Both the position numbers and the translations under genes were made by a program. Shown here piece after piece: positions 1 to 11,755 of a stretch of DNA of 64,000 nt; the stretch's first letter is position 1; every line of letters begins with the position of its first letter. The notes beneath the pieces are model-generated. The model was given only the letters and a program-made list of their open reading frames with translations. It had not been told where the DNA came from and did not search any database. The DNA comes from Cordilura impudica (taxonomy: Eukaryota > Arthropoda > Insecta > Diptera > Scathophagidae). The stretch covers positions 145,826,731 to 145,890,730 of the forward strand of contig OY821518.1 in the NCBI GenBank assembly GCA_963682025.1, given 5' to 3'.

Positions 1-660
1 AGATGTAAAGGACTCTTATGATGTTTAATGAAGCTTGCTATTGATTTTAGAACAATGTGTTATAATGTGGTAATTTTGGACGAAGAACTCCTTATAAATT
101 GAGAAAAAATTTCAAGATAGATCTGAGTAATCTTCAGAGGGCACTAAAATTTTATCCACATTAAAAGCCGTGTGCTGAAAGAATGATGACGCTGATGTTG
201 CTGGCCCTTTCGCCATATCAATATATTTTTCGAACTTAATTTATTTCAAAAATTTTTCAAAAATCATTTGTACTCATTTAAATTTTCTAATTAATAAAAA
301 CGGAATCATTGCCACTGTCCGATTCATCTGTTTAAATTTCAATAATAAGTCTGTTTCTTAATATTGATTCTTGGTCAGATAAATTCTTAGACTCTTCATT
401 TGCTGTTGCCCACTCAGGCATTATGTCCTCGTCGTCTTCACAATTTTTATTGGCTGAACTATATTCCAAAGATATTAATTTAATCAAAATAAAATGCGCT
501 AAAATATATTGGAGTGCACTGATAGGGGGATAGTCGTTTGAACCACTCTTTGATCGTATTTTAAAGAACAGATTTTCTAGCGCGTCCTAGTATAACTTGC
601 CGAACAAAATGTAAGTTTTCATATTTTTGACCATTTTCGATATTTTTTATTTTTTTTTTT
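1..660. other. AT-rich stretch without a recognisable gene
   Basis: No element or gene could be recognised. A short open, acidic stretch runs on the minus strand at roughly 350-480 (many Asp/Glu, no start codon visible). It could be a fragment of a decayed coding sequence, but there is no motif to name it. Confidence 0.5.
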
Positions 661-666
661 TGGCTT

Positions 667-1402
667 TTTATACCCTATACCACTATAATGACTTTGTGCT
701 GCTGTTTGTAACTACCAAAAATATTTGACCTAGACCCATCTTTTATTATACCGACCGAATCAGAATCACTAACTGATTCGATTTAACGATGTCCGTCCGT
801 CCGTCCGTCTGTGTGTCCATGTAAACCTTGTAATCAAACTGCAGGTCGCAAATATGAATATGTTTTGTTGAAATTTGGTATGTAAACCTTTTTCGGCCAT
901 AGGATGAACGCTGTTGAAATTGGTGATAATCGGACCATGGTCAGACTTAGCCCCCATACAAATGACCCCTATGAAATCGACATAAATTGCCATAAGATCC
1001 AAATTGTCATATAGATCCTACTCAAATTGGGTTGGTATGCGTTTATTACATCCACTAATGAGTAGTCCAAAAATGATTCCTATGTGACCACTCTTAGTCA
1101 TAGGCTCCATATAGAGCTGCTTCCCAATCTTCACTTAAATCTATCAAAAAACAAAAATATTGCACTGATTCTTCTTAAATTTTGTTTGTATATATTTTTG
1201 CAAAATACAAGAAACTTTACCATACATGGTCAGGATCGGTCCATTTTTAGGCCTAGTCCCCATATAGATATATCATCCGATATGAACTTTTTCATATCTG
1301 CAGCCAAAAAAATTAATAATAATCCCACTCGAATTTGGTTTATGCTTATTTTCTATGTCCAGTTAGTTGGGCCTATGAGACCGACTATAATTTTCTTACT
1401 TG
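667..1402 (+). mobile_element. INE-1/DINE-1 (mini-me)-like non-autonomous element, subfamily A, copy 1
   Basis: Starts with TTTTTATACCCTATACC, a start shared with copies at 16945 and 28008. It then carries the shared 'gactttgtgctgctgtttg' block, a (GTCC/GTCT)n tract at about 787-812, and a 3' end in which GACCGACTATAATTTTC precedes CTTACTTG. A 5' TATACCC start, a GTCY proto-microsatellite and a 3' structured end are the hallmarks of the dipteran INE-1/DINE-1/mini-me elements, which are classed with non-autonomous Helitrons. The small open frames inside are not conserved between copies and are not called genes. Confidence 0.75.
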
Positions 1403-1639
1403 TTTCATTTTTGTTTTAGGCCATTTTTCAAATTTTTTTGGGCAAAATTTCATATTTCTTTGGGCGATTCTTCATTAGACCAATTACAGTTTTTTTTTGC
1501 GATTTTTCATAGCGCGATATTTCCTAGAGCCTAAATAATGCGAGGAAGCTAATCTGAAAAATAAGCTGCGTGATGAAGCAATTCGAATTTTTGAGTTCAT
1601 GCACACAGAAAACAGATTCATTGTGGCTACCGAATTTAT

Positions 1640-2610
1640 TACCAACCGAATTGCGATAATGCTAATAACCGAATTTCTGGTTCGCCATGATTACCATTCT
1701 ATTCTCTTAACAGCAAGTATTTTATCATAATAGAAAATTAACAGATGCTATTAAATTTCTATTAATACAATCGAGAATACAGTTGTTCCACTTTTGAACA
1801 ATTCGGTTGGCAAATATTTTTTCTGTGTGTGGAATCTGGCCATGGCAAGAGTGGATGTGTGAACTGGTGCATTGCTTTGATGAAACCACACTTTCTTTTT
1901 TGCCAAATGCGGTCTATTTTTCTTAATTTAAAAACTTGAATGTTGCAATAAATTAGCATAATACTCGCCATTGAAGATAGCCAATAAAACTTATCCCACG
2001 AGCATCCCAAAAAATAGACAACATAACCATGTTTAATGCACGGTTATGAAGCGTTGCAAAAATTCGTCGTTATTGCGGCGAAACATCGCCAAACACTTTC
2101 TTAAAATTTCTTCATTTTGTTTTATTGTGAGCAAACGCAGCACCCATCACGCGAACGTTTTTCTCAACTCAAAATATTTGGACAATATGCGATGTGTAAA
2201 ACTCATTTCATCTAGCTCACGCACCTTCAGCCGACAATCGCCCAATGCCATTTTGAAGATTTTCTTCACCGTTTCTGACGTACCCACCTCGATTGCGACC
2301 ACTACGTTGTTTTCTTGGCAGCTCGCATGGCCTCGTTCAAACTTTGCCATCCAATGTTTTATAGTCGTAAACAAAAGTTGGTTAAACTGAGACGTTTCAA
2401 ATAAAAGTATGGATTTACATAACGGTGACTCCTCCAGAGTACAATCCAGCTCTGCTTTAATGCTGGTTAAACTGAGACGTTTCAAATAAAAGTAGGGATT
2501 TACATAACGGTGGCCGGTTTTTCCCATGTTTACAAATACACTGTAATCCTTTACTTTTGATGGCTCCAAAGAAATACTAAACAACGTGCCGACTTGGAAC
2601 TTAAAACTTA
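1640..2610 (-). pseudogene. Decayed mariner transposase
   Basis: On the minus strand an open piece (2584-2147) contains a helix-turn-helix-like segment reading IKHWMAKFERGH, the mariner signature before the linker. Further along, in other frames, come a segment like the mariner 'WDARGIIFIDYL' block (about 1960-2010) and WFHQSNAPVHTS (about 1860-1890), matching the second catalytic block of mariner (FHQDNAPxHTS) but with the catalytic Asp replaced by Ser. Several frameshifts and stops separate the pieces, so the gene is dead. Terminal inverted repeats were not located, so the ends are approximate. Family assignment (Tc1/mariner, mariner proper) rests on these motifs. Confidence 0.7.
2378..2515. 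repeat. Partial tandem duplication (~84 bp period) inside the mariner remnant
   Basis: A block of about 50 bp beginning TGGTTAAACTGAGACGTTTC at 2379 recurs at 2464 with one or two mismatches. The intervening ~35 bp appears once. This is a local tandem duplication within the N-terminal part of the dead transposase. Confidence 0.85.
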
Positions 2611-5154
2611 TGTTTCACTAAAATTTCTTGTGTATTTGGTTATCCGTAGAGTATCGCTTTATTGTAGAAGTTTCGTAGAGGAAAATGTTTGTTACTGCAG
2701 AGAAAGTTCTTTTTTAAGTTGTTTTTCAACTTTCCACTCATTTTCCTTTATTACCATAACTTTATAACGCCATTTATCTTCACAAATTGACATGCACGCC
2801 AAAGTGCCACTTTGAGCGATGTCATTTATTATTTTGGGATTTGTAGATTAGAATAAAAAACAAAACGCATATTCGAACAAAAGTTATGTTTGAACGAGTT
2901 AAATGCCCATCTTTGGCATACTTTGAAAAGTAATTGGTCCACCACGTGTGGGTACTAAATATTAATTAAATTGGTTTGTTTGAATTATTTAATTAACTAT
3001 CAATCTTTAAGGAACACAAATAGTTATTCCGCATTTAGTTTTTTAAATTTCAAAATTAAAGTCGCAAGTTTGGCTTAAATACTGATGATTTTACAAGCGA
3101 TTTATAACAATGTATGCCATATATATTACCTTTTCGAGAAGATAGTGATAAAAAAGAACTAATTGCTTAATCATCGGAACAACTTCCCAGTATACCACCT
3201 GGAATTCCATGATCCCCATAGAATTATTGAGAAAATTAACCGCTTGTTTGGAGATATCTTTTGAGAAAAGAATATTACTGAATGTTTACATAAAAAATGA
3301 TAAAATTATTTAATTAAATAATAGTCATCATTGAAAATAAAAAAAAAAACATCTTTGTAGCTCTTAAAAATGTACCTACATAAAATTCTAACCGGCCACT
3401 TGATGCTGAGGACAAAGCTAATTGTATTTGGCTAAAAGTTAAGAATTTTCAAATCTCTTTAAAAAGAATGGACTACAATCAGAACTTATTAATTTATTTT
3501 GCTTCCAATGTACATACTATTTTTTAGGAATACAGCTGGAATTTCCAATTGTGCACTATCTAATATTTTTGTCCATTCCGTTTACTTTATCAAATTGACC
3601 TAAATGACTTCTTCATAATGAACTATTAATAAAAAGAAAAAAGGTTATATTAGTTATAACCGCTGTAGGCATTCGAAGCTAAATACAACTGAACATTTCA
3701 TATTTTTCTAATATTTAGATAGGAATATTAATATATTAAAACTGTTGCTAAAATCATGATTAAAAACCTTAGAATGAATAGCACCTGTGTCGAAGTTCGG
3801 CCACATATTGCCGTAGGAATTTTACAAATACACAATATTAAAACTTTAAATACAGGAAATGGAAATCTTTTATTGCGGTCTGAAAATAAGTATGAACTAG
3901 TAAGCTCAACTGTTTTACAGGTTACTTGTTCTTATAATTCTCCATTTATCCTTCAGTTTTTTTGCTATTGTTTTTTTTTTTTTTTTTTGGTTCTTTTCCT
4001 TCAGTTGGTTGGTGGTTGAATATTTTTTTTTTTAATAGAAAATGTGATAAATGATATATTTCATAAGAACACACACACGAACACAAAAAAACTCATACAT
4101 ATATAGTTACATGCAAAGAATCGTATACTTATGTATGTATATTTGTTGTAATAATTTAGAACAAAGTTTCTAAATTTTAGTTTCATTAAAAACTACTTTT
4201 TTTAAACAGCAAAAAGTTTTTCCTTCTTCATTTCATTTCCCTCGTCGTTTGCCAAAATTTGCTAAGTATCTGATTTTATCAAGTACTTTCTACAATTTAT
4301 TCCCCATTGAATGAGAAATTTTCTTTAACCCACTTTAATTTTGGGTTTTTACTTTCAGAAAATTAAAAAGAATTTCAGCTTATTTTCATTTAATTTGTTA
4401 AGGGTCGTATATTTTACACATTTTGCCATTATCACAGACATTGTAAGAGCAGATAGTGCGATGATAACTGGTATTTACTTCCGCAACACCTGCTGCTACA
4501 GTAGAATTTTTGTTTGTAATATTGTTTTCGTCATTGTTACTGTATTGGAATGTCAGTTTCTCTATGCCCTTTTGTGATAAGCTTCAATTTGACACATAAG
4601 TTTTCTTCTGTGTAGTTGATTGTCAAATTAAACAATTTTACTTAACAACTGTCATAAACTTGTGTCGCATGTTTATGGTGAAATTGTGAGAAGAAAAATA
4701 AAAATGTTTTAACCAGATGACGGCATAACATTGTAACGCTTTATCGAATTTTTAATTTAACTCATGATTATGTTTAGTGCATATTAACAGGATATCATTC
4801 AACACATACTGGATTTAGGAGTTATAGAATAATAATAATTATTACTCTTTACTGAATTTTGTTGGATCATACATACAAAAAAATCACCCACCGACTCAAC
4901 TCGGTCATTAACTTCGTCGCAATTTGGTTGGAAATAAATTTCGTAGCTACAGCGAATCTGTTTTCTGCGTATATTACCATAGTATAAAACTGGAAATGTC
5001 ACGTTTTTTTGCAATTTTAATTTTTTGATTTTCAAGTCGCTAAGCTTAAAAGCTATTGACTATAATTTAACTTGAGCTTTACTTTTTAAGCATTACTTTT
5101 TAATGAAGAAATCCATACCAAATTGTATTTGTTGCGTTTAATGCCAGTACCTAA
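2611..5154. other. AT-rich intergenic sequence, nothing recognised
   Basis: Contains homopolymer T runs (about 3970-3990 and 4021-4034), a short (CA)n-like tract near 4070, and scattered short open frames without homology-like motifs. I see no gene, RNA or element end. Confidence 0.5.
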
Positions 5155-5156
5155 TA

Positions 5157-6396
5157 AAGGGTGATTTTTTAGCTATTATCTTTTTGGCAACACTGGTTTA
5201 AACAGCTGACGCACGTTTCGTGTTTTGTTTCATTATCAAACATCTTCAGTTTGGTCTATAATTTAACCATGAATCGTCTTACCAACGAACAACGCTTGCA
5301 AGTTATTGAATTTTATTATCAAAATGCGTGCTCTGTTAAGAAAGTTCATCGCGCGCTTCTTCCATTTTATGGTCAGTTTAATCGACCCACTGAAGCGGCT
5401 ATTCGGGCTATTGTGACTAAATTTCGCACCAAATTTACATTGTTGGACATTAAACCACCAACACGCTTACGTAGAGTGCGAACTGAAGAAAATATCGCAG
5501 CTGTATCGACCAGTGTTAATGATGACCATCAATTATCGATTCGTCGCCGTTCGCAGCAATTGGGCCTCTGTTACTCAACAACGTGGAAAATTTTGCGGAA
5601 GGATTTAGGTGTGAAGCCTTTCACAATACAGCTGGTGCAAGAATTGAAGCCGAACGACCTACCGCAACGTAGAATTTTTGGTGAATGGGCTCTTGGAAAG
5701 TTGTCCGAAGATCCACTTTTTTACCGAAAAATTGTGTTCAGCGATGAAGCTCATTTTTGGCTCAATGGGTACATAAATAAGCAGAATTGTCGATTTTGGA
5801 GTGAATATCAGCCAGAAGAGCTGCCAATGCATCCAGAAAGAGTCGCAGTTTGGTGCGGTTTATGGGCTGGAGGCATCATTGGACCGTACTTCTTCAAAGA
5901 TGATGCGAATCGTAACGTAACTGTGAACGGTGAGCGCTACCGAGAGATGATATCCAACTTTTTTTGCCCAAAATGCAAGAGCTTGACTTGCATGACATGT
6001 GGATTCAACAATACGGTGCCACATGCCACACAGCACGCGCAGCAATGGACTTATTGAGAGGCGAGTTCGGTGAACATTTTATTTCACGTTCGGGACCGGT
6101 CAATTGGCCGCCTAGATCGTGCGATTTAACGCCTGTAGACTATTTTTTGGAAGACAACATTGAAGCATTTATTCGTGAGATACCGGCCCAAATGTTGGAA
6201 AGAGTATGCCAAAATTGGACTAAGCGGATGGACCATATGAGGCGCAGTCACGCTCAAAATTTGCATGAAATAATCTTCAAACATTAAATTATATGGACCG
6301 TGCTATCGATTCAAATAAAGATTTCATGCATTTTTCTGAATTTTATGTGTTTTTTTTTTTGGAAAATTTTCCTATAGCTCTTAAAAAATCACCCTT
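5157..6396 (+). mobile_element. DD41D 'rosa'-type Tc1/mariner transposon, copy 1
   Basis: The element is flanked by TA on both sides (5155-5156 and 6397-6398), as expected for Tc1/mariner. The left end reads AAGGGTGATTTTTTAGCTAT. The right end is its near inverse, AAGGGTGATTTTTTA followed by two extra bases and GCTAT, so the inverted repeat is short (15 bp perfect). It encloses one transposase gene. It is about 97% similar by eye to the copy at 15308-16613 but 66 bp shorter, mainly from a 57-bp and a 9-bp in-frame deletion. Confidence 0.9.
5269..6287 (+). pseudogene. DD41D mariner-family transposase, frameshifted (copy 1)
   Basis: Encodes a DDE/D cut-and-paste transposase of the Tc1/mariner superfamily. 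I place the start at ATG 5269; the frame is open further upstream but only from TTG. The N-terminal ~110 residues form the DNA-binding helix-turn-helix part. The first catalytic Asp sits in FSDEAHFW (codon 5743). The frame breaks at a T run near 5959-5966, which has seven T where the sister copy has eight. Reading resumes in another frame to 6287. Beyond it the second catalytic Asp is replaced by Tyr (QQYGATCH). A 57-bp deletion follows LTPVDYF and removes the WG-Y-K segment. Two independent inactivating changes make this a dead gene. The D2-D3 distance of 41 residues, measured in the sister copy, matches the rosa subfamily first described in Ceratitis. Confidence 0.88.
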
Positions 6397-6398
6397 TA

Positions 6399-7456
6399 TA
6401 TACCTTTCAACAGAGTTGCCACCCTATGATAAAATATTTTAAAAAATAATGAAACATGACTCCATTATTAGAAATTAACAATAATTATCGCACAAATGTA
6501 ATACTTTCTTGGCGATATGAAATTTGGTACTCACATTGTCCATGTATGATGTATATTTATGATGTTATATATTATTTGAAATCTAATTAAAAAATTCGAA
6601 ATCTGATAAATTCTGAAAATTCTAGTATAGCCGAACACCAAAAAATATTATTTTAAAATTGCAAAAAAATTGCAATATCCTTGAAAAAAAATAAATTCTT
6701 GCTACACACAATGGACATTACTTAGATAAGCAATGAGATCAAGAAAATCTTAAGATACGTTTTTCCCCTTGGTATTATTAAATATTTTAAACAAAATCCC
6801 AAATCAAAGGTCTGCCGTCAAACTGTTTCCAATGATAGTAGAAAGTCAGAAGAATTAGACTATTGATAGAAAATCTGTTTGGCGAAGAAAGACTGGACAG
6901 AATAGAATAGATAAACAAGAACGCTGCGAAAAATTTTGTGGCAAAAAAAAATAGCACCTAAATTTAAATCATGTCTCACAAAAAATATTCCTGCTGCTAA
7001 ATTGATGCCGAAAGATATGTAGTTTGAGATTTTTGACAGTTTCCGGATCATGTTGAAGATAAGTTAAAGACCTTAACGCAGACAAAATTTCCAAAAATGT
7101 TTCAGGTATGGCGAGCAATATGAAAAGTGTCCCATAATATGGAAGATTTTAAACGGAGATGGACTGCCTATTCCAAAAAAGTGACAGCCCCTATAAAATC
7201 CCTAACGTAAGAGTTTCCGGAAAAGATCCATAAGTTCATAAGCATTGATTAAAACTATAAAATTTATTATTTTTTAAACTTTAATATAATTTCAATTAAA
7301 AGTAAAACCTCTAGGTTTATTAGTTTTCTTATTATAACATTTTATGCATGTTAAGATTTTTCGGTCTCACTCATTATAGAAACTATCGGCTTAAATCCGA
7401 ACAAACACGAATATAGAAATATGATGAAATATGTCATCCCTTAAATCGAGTAGATA
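6399..7456. other. AT-rich sequence, possible unrecognised remnant
   Basis: No gene recognised. 6800-7200 is less AT-skewed than its surroundings and has short open pieces on the plus strand that could be an old coding remnant, but no motif supports an assignment. Confidence 0.4.
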
Positions 7457-7464
7457 TATATGTA

Positions 7465-7649
7465 AGTTAACACAAAATACGTTAAAATATATTTAAAATA
7501 AATATTTCGCTGACAACAACACCACACATAAAAAATTAGTCCACAAGCTGACATTGCGTCTTATGTAAAACCAACAAAACACTTATTTCACAACAATACT
7601 GTTGTACGCGCCATCCGGCGCGATTGCCAAAATACAGAAATTCTTAATT
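7465..7649 (+). repeat. 5' LTR (185 bp)
   Basis: Shares with the 3' LTR the start AGTTAACACAAAATAC, a block CACAAGCTGACRTTGCGTCT, and the end TTCTTAATT. It contains about 22 bp near 7500-7520 that the 3' copy lacks. The LTRs differ at several bases, so the insertion is not brand new, or it arose by recombination. Confidence 0.88.
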
Positions 7650-7666
7650 GGCGCCCGAGCAGGGAC
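7649..7666 (+). other. Primer-binding site for tRNA-Lys
   Basis: TGGCGCCCGAGCAGGGAC directly abuts (one-base overlap) the 5' LTR. It equals the well-known tRNA-Lys primer site of retroviruses except for one base (G for A at position 11), so minus-strand DNA synthesis would be primed by a lysine tRNA. Confidence 0.88.
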
Positions 7667-8512
7667 CTGCGGGAAAAAGGTCCTCCGGTACATTCGAAAA
7701 AAAGTCAAGCCTTACCAAGGCCCCAGTAGTTCAAAGGGACAAAAGGGAGCGTACGTATAGTCACGGCTCGGTAAGCACGCGTTGTGAAATTCGCGTAGTG
7801 ATAAATAATTAAGTAATAATAAGCTTACCAAAATAAGAAACAAAATCAATAATAAAAATTTTTAAATGAACAGTAAAAATATAAAAAACAATAACTAAAG
7901 AAAATAAAATTCTAACAGTGAAATAAATATTTTCAAATAATAAATTTAAAAATAATAGTGAGAGTAAATATATAAAATTTTTAATTAAAGAAAATAAATT
8001 TGAAAAGTGAAAATTAAACAAATACATAAAAAAATAAAAAGGTTAAGAAAAAATATATAAAAAAATTAATTGGAGACGGTGACCGTAGTAAATAGAAAGA
8101 TAAAAATAGAGTTTAAAAAGGAAACTTCAAAAATAAAGTAATAAACAATTTTTTTTTTTTTAAATTTAGTATATAAAAACAAAAATAATGTGTAATCACC
8201 CTAAACTATAGAAAAGGTGAAAAAAGAGTAAACAAAATATTATAAAAAAAATTAGAAAATTAATAACAACTAAAGAAAAATAATAAAAAAAGTGAACACC
8301 AAATTAAAACTAAAAATAAAAAATACTATTAACTAAGCACTAAAATAATTTTTTTATATAAGTGAACAATAACAAAATTTATAATATTAAACAAAATAAA
8401 TTTTTTTTCAAAAGTAAAGGCACCAAATTAAAACAATTTTTTTTCAAAAGTAAAGACTAGAAAAAAAAACTAATTAAAATAAAGATGAACACTACGGAAA
8501 ATACATCAACTA

Positions 8513-8590
8513 ATTAAGTTCCTGTAATCATCGAAGTACGATAAAGCTGAATACTACCAGATTAAGTTCCTGTTATCATCGAAGTACGAG
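8513..8590 (+). repeat. Direct repeat at the leader-env junction
   Basis: TTAAGTTCCTGTAATCATCG at about 8515 is repeated at about 8563 (one mismatch), each followed by AAGTACGA. The second copy ends just before the env ATG. The repeat lies where the leader meets env and could relate to how the internal region was lost. Confidence 0.8.
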
Positions 8591-10024
8591 ATGCTGTTAT
8601 TAATATTACTAATTGGTAACGTCCTTTCGGATTTTAATATACTTGACTACTCTAATGCGAGATTAATAACCATTCAGAATGGGATCGCAAAAAAACAGAA
8701 CGGCACCTTCACACTTATACATTCTATCGACTTAGAACAATATAGAATTGTATTACAAGACATTGAATCTACATTGAACACTAATATTACATATAGTAAT
8801 CCGCTCCGTTCGTTTTTAAAACAACAAGTCTCCGATATTAATGGACTCCTCAATCGGTTAAGTCCACACGTAAGGAGGAGATATTTCGATTTTATTGGAA
8901 GCGCATGGAAATGGGTTGCTGGGACTCCAGACAGCCAAGATTTTGAAATTTTAAATCAGAAAATTAAAAATGTATTAGAAAATAACAGCAGACAAATGAC
9001 TATAAACGAACTTACAACTAGCAGATTACAGGATATTTCAAACATTACAAATCAAATATTAAAAGTAAAGTGGGAAGATTGGAATAATGAACTGGCAAAT
9101 ATATTAGAACACAAATTAACATTAATTGAAAAAGAGTTACAAAATATTGAATATGCAATCCAATGGGCTAAAGTAAACATTGTAAACTCATTTATCTTGT
9201 CAAAAACCGAAATTGAAAACTTAAATTATGTTTTAAGAAATTATAATATTCCCATTTTTAATGTAGATGAATTGTCATCATTTGGAAGCGTACAAATTGT
9301 GACAAATAACAAAGAAAGCTTATATATTTTAATTATTCCCATTGCCCAAAATGATATTTGTAAACTTTTCTTAGCAAAGTCAGTAAAAATCGGAAATATT
9401 ATTGATAAAATTGAATATGGCAAAATTTTAGATTGTAATGATAAATTTTCGCCATTAAAGAAAGCTGCAAAAGCTACAATGATTTAACAATATGTAAAAG
9501 AGATAAGCTTGTAGAAGTAAATCATAAATTTTGTATAACTAGTTTATTTAGAAACAAAATAGGTAGCTCAGGTTAACAACGAGCACGTCCCAGCAATAGA
9601 AGAAATCGGATGCAACTTACTACTGCTGAATCAATACATTGGGAAAATTAAAGAGAACGAAGAAGAAATACCACTGAATGGAACTTATTTGGTCAAATAT
9701 TTCAAATATTTCAACATTGATGGTCGAGAATACTATTCAAAAGAAATAAGTGGCAACAAACCTCTTCCAGCTTCACTACAACAAGAGCATGGAATAGCAA
9801 AACCGAAGAAATCCTCTCACTGCAAAGACTCCAAAAATTGCATCATCATCATTGTATCCGTTAGTGTTATTATCGCTTGGAATTCTAAGAAGAAGAAAAC
9901 AAAACAAGAAGATGAAATAATAGAAATGAAAGAATTCCAACCAGAGCATCCAATTGTTGTGAAATCTACAGAGCAAAAAATTTGGAAGATATATTCCACC
10001 TTTTTCGACATCAACACATTTTAA
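8591..10024 (+). pseudogene. env: Envelope-like gene of an insect LTR retroelement, frameshifted
   Basis: ATG 8591 opens 298 codons starting with a hydrophobic signal-like stretch. Around residues 94-97 a basic RRR motif precedes FDFIGSAWKWVAGTP, which has the layout of a furin-type cleavage site followed by a fusion-peptide region. This is typical of the baculovirus-F-like envelope proteins of insect errantiviruses and of roo-type elements. A long helical region follows. The first frame ends at 9487. Homologous-looking sequence continues in other frames to 10024, where a hydrophobic membrane-spanning segment (about 9838-9890) is followed by a lysine-rich tail. At least two frame changes separate the halves, so no full-length product is expected. 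It is an old element copy, not a functional virus gene. Whether it is gypsy-group or BEL/roo-group is unsettled: the protein motif recalls roo, the LTR ends recall gypsy. Confidence 0.78.
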
Positions 10025-10043
10025 GCAATTGGGACTATTGCAT

Positions 10044-10056
10044 TTAAGGAGGGAGG
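10044..10056 (+). other. Polypurine tract
   Basis: The purine run AAGGAGGGAGG immediately precedes the 3' LTR, the position and composition expected of the plus-strand primer of an LTR retroelement. Confidence 0.85.
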
Positions 10057-10219
10057 AGTTAACACAAAATACAATAAAATATATTTAAAATAAAAAATAC
10101 CAGAATTAGTTCACAAGCTGACGTTGCGTCTTACGTAAAACCAACAAAACACTTATTTCACAACAATACCGTTGCACGCACCATCCGGCGCGATTTCCAA
10201 AATTCAGAAATTCTTAATT
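10057..10219 (+). repeat. 3' LTR (163 bp)
   Basis: Matches the 5' LTR over its length apart from a ~22-bp gap and scattered substitutions. It ends TTCTTAATT followed by TATATGTA. Confidence 0.88.
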
Positions 10220-10227
10220 TATATGTA

Positions 10228-11250
10228 AAAATTTAAAAAATTTTAACATCTTCCTACCTAACCCATAAAATGTAAATTTTTTATTAATGGTCTCTAATAC
10301 GCGACCAAGCAAATTTTTAGGGCCGTATGCAAAAAAATGGAAGTGTTCTTCAAGTATACGGTCCTTACTATTTTGAGATGTTAAATATTTTATCAGGCGC
10401 TCGATCCTTTTTTCTGTATCTTACAAATTAAGAATCCTACGACCATTTTTTCTGTATAATATTCCAATGTGCTTCAATTTGCAGCTTTTTTTCTCTGTGT
10501 TAGAGTAAATTTACGTGACTGAAAGTTATTTGTTTTTAATTTTTTTATTACTTCGTCCAGAATCTGTAATTTCAAAATTATGATTAGCAACACGAACATA
10601 ATAATTCAGATACAGAATATATGGTCCTTTTTCAATAATATACCAGATATAAGTACATGTCACTATGTTAGCATTCATACAATACAACCTTGGTATTCGT
10701 GAATATGGAAAATATATTCATTAAAATTATGTTCATGTGAATACAGAATTACTTTCCGAAGCATCAGAGTAACATATATATCTATATATTAGTGCGTGAA
10801 GGTAAATATTTAGTTCCCTTTTTAAGCAATATGCAGGCACGGAGGAGTGTGAAAATTGGCATAGTTATAGTTCATATGGAGGAGAATAATAAATTTTATG
10901 AGAATAATAAAATTTATGTGTAATATGTCTTAAAATATATTAAATTATATAATATATATATAATAATTCGTTAGACCCTGTTAATGCGAATGATTTGAAT
11001 TATATATTAAACGCTCTGTGTTGAATTGTGAATTGCTAAAATTGATATGATTAACATATATAGATTAAAAAAACGTTGGAAGACAAAAATTTAATAAAAA
11101 AAATAATATTTCCTATAATTTGCACTCGAATTTCGAGCGCTGGGCTATACTAGTATTATTTATTTATTTATATATTTGATATTTATTACACTTCAAATTA
11201 TAATAAATCTTAAAACTAAGCCAGTAGCAACTTAGGTTATCGGCATTTTT
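10228..11250. other. AT-rich sequence, nothing recognised
   Basis: Very AT-rich with (AT)n-like stretches near 10930-10970. No gene, terminal repeat or tandem array of note. Confidence 0.5.
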
Positions 11251-11755
11251 TATATACAAAATTAATTTTCTGTTTGTTTGTGTGTTTGTTTGTTCGACCG
11301 CTATACAATTTTTAATTTTTCAACGGATTTCTCTGAAATTTAGTACACACAATCTCTGTATTATAGGGTCATGCCTACTTTTACGGCCACTTTTTTATAT
11401 AAAATTCATTTTCTGTTTTTCGTATATTGTTCACTATGCAAATTTTTAGTTTTCTACGGAAATTTGGTAAACACGATTTCTTTACTCAAGGAAACTTCAC
11501 CATATGCTTTTTACTTACTTTTACACGCGCTTTTTTAAAAATTTTCCAACGGATTTCGTTCGAATATACTGCACATGATTATCATATCTCAGGCAAGATC
11601 GTCATATATTTTTATCGGCCACGCCCACTTTTTTATATTTCTATATACGCTTTTAGTGTTTGTTGAACACAATATAAATTTTCAATGGATGTCACAAAAA
11701 CTTTGTGTATAAATCTCTTTACTTACTACAATGTGGCGCTTAATAAACTTTAATA
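11251..11755 (+). repeat. Helitron-like non-coding repeat region
   Basis: A (TGTTTG)n-type tract at 11272-11300 is followed by irregular repeats of a unit containing 'caacggatttc' and a 'ggccacgcccactttt'-type phrase (for example at 11330, 11545 and 11618). The same style, a TTTG-type tract and then cGTGGC/GGCCACG-containing repeat units, occurs in the Helitron-like elements at 20972 and 22105. It directly precedes the Helitron helicase remnant, so it is probably part of the same element. Confidence 0.5.

Larger units (their letters stand above)
7465..10219 (+). mobile_element. LTR retrotransposon with LTRs and env but no gag-pol
   Basis: Two short direct repeats (7465-7649 and 10057-10219) bracket 2.4 kb. 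The order is 5' LTR, primer-binding site, a ~920-bp very A-rich leader, an env-like gene, a purine tract and the 3' LTR. Both LTRs start AGTTAACACAAAATAC and end TTCTTAATT. AGTT...AATT termini resemble gypsy-group (errantivirus-type) LTRs of insects more than the TG...CA type. The same 8 bp, TATATGTA, lies immediately outside both ends (7457-7464, 10220-10227) and may be the target duplication, though it is longer than usual for this group. No reverse transcriptase, protease or integrase motif is found between leader and env. The copy is therefore an internal-deletion derivative, or an integrated spliced env transcript. Confidence 0.88.

Noticed and set aside
1084..1419. 111-codon plus-strand frame
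   Set aside because: It lies inside a DINE-like repeat, and the frame is not kept in the copies at 16945 and 28008.
7809..8027. 72-codon minus-strand frame in the LTR-element leader
   Set aside because: It reflects the very A-rich leader read in reverse (Phe/Leu/Ile-rich), with no conserved motif.
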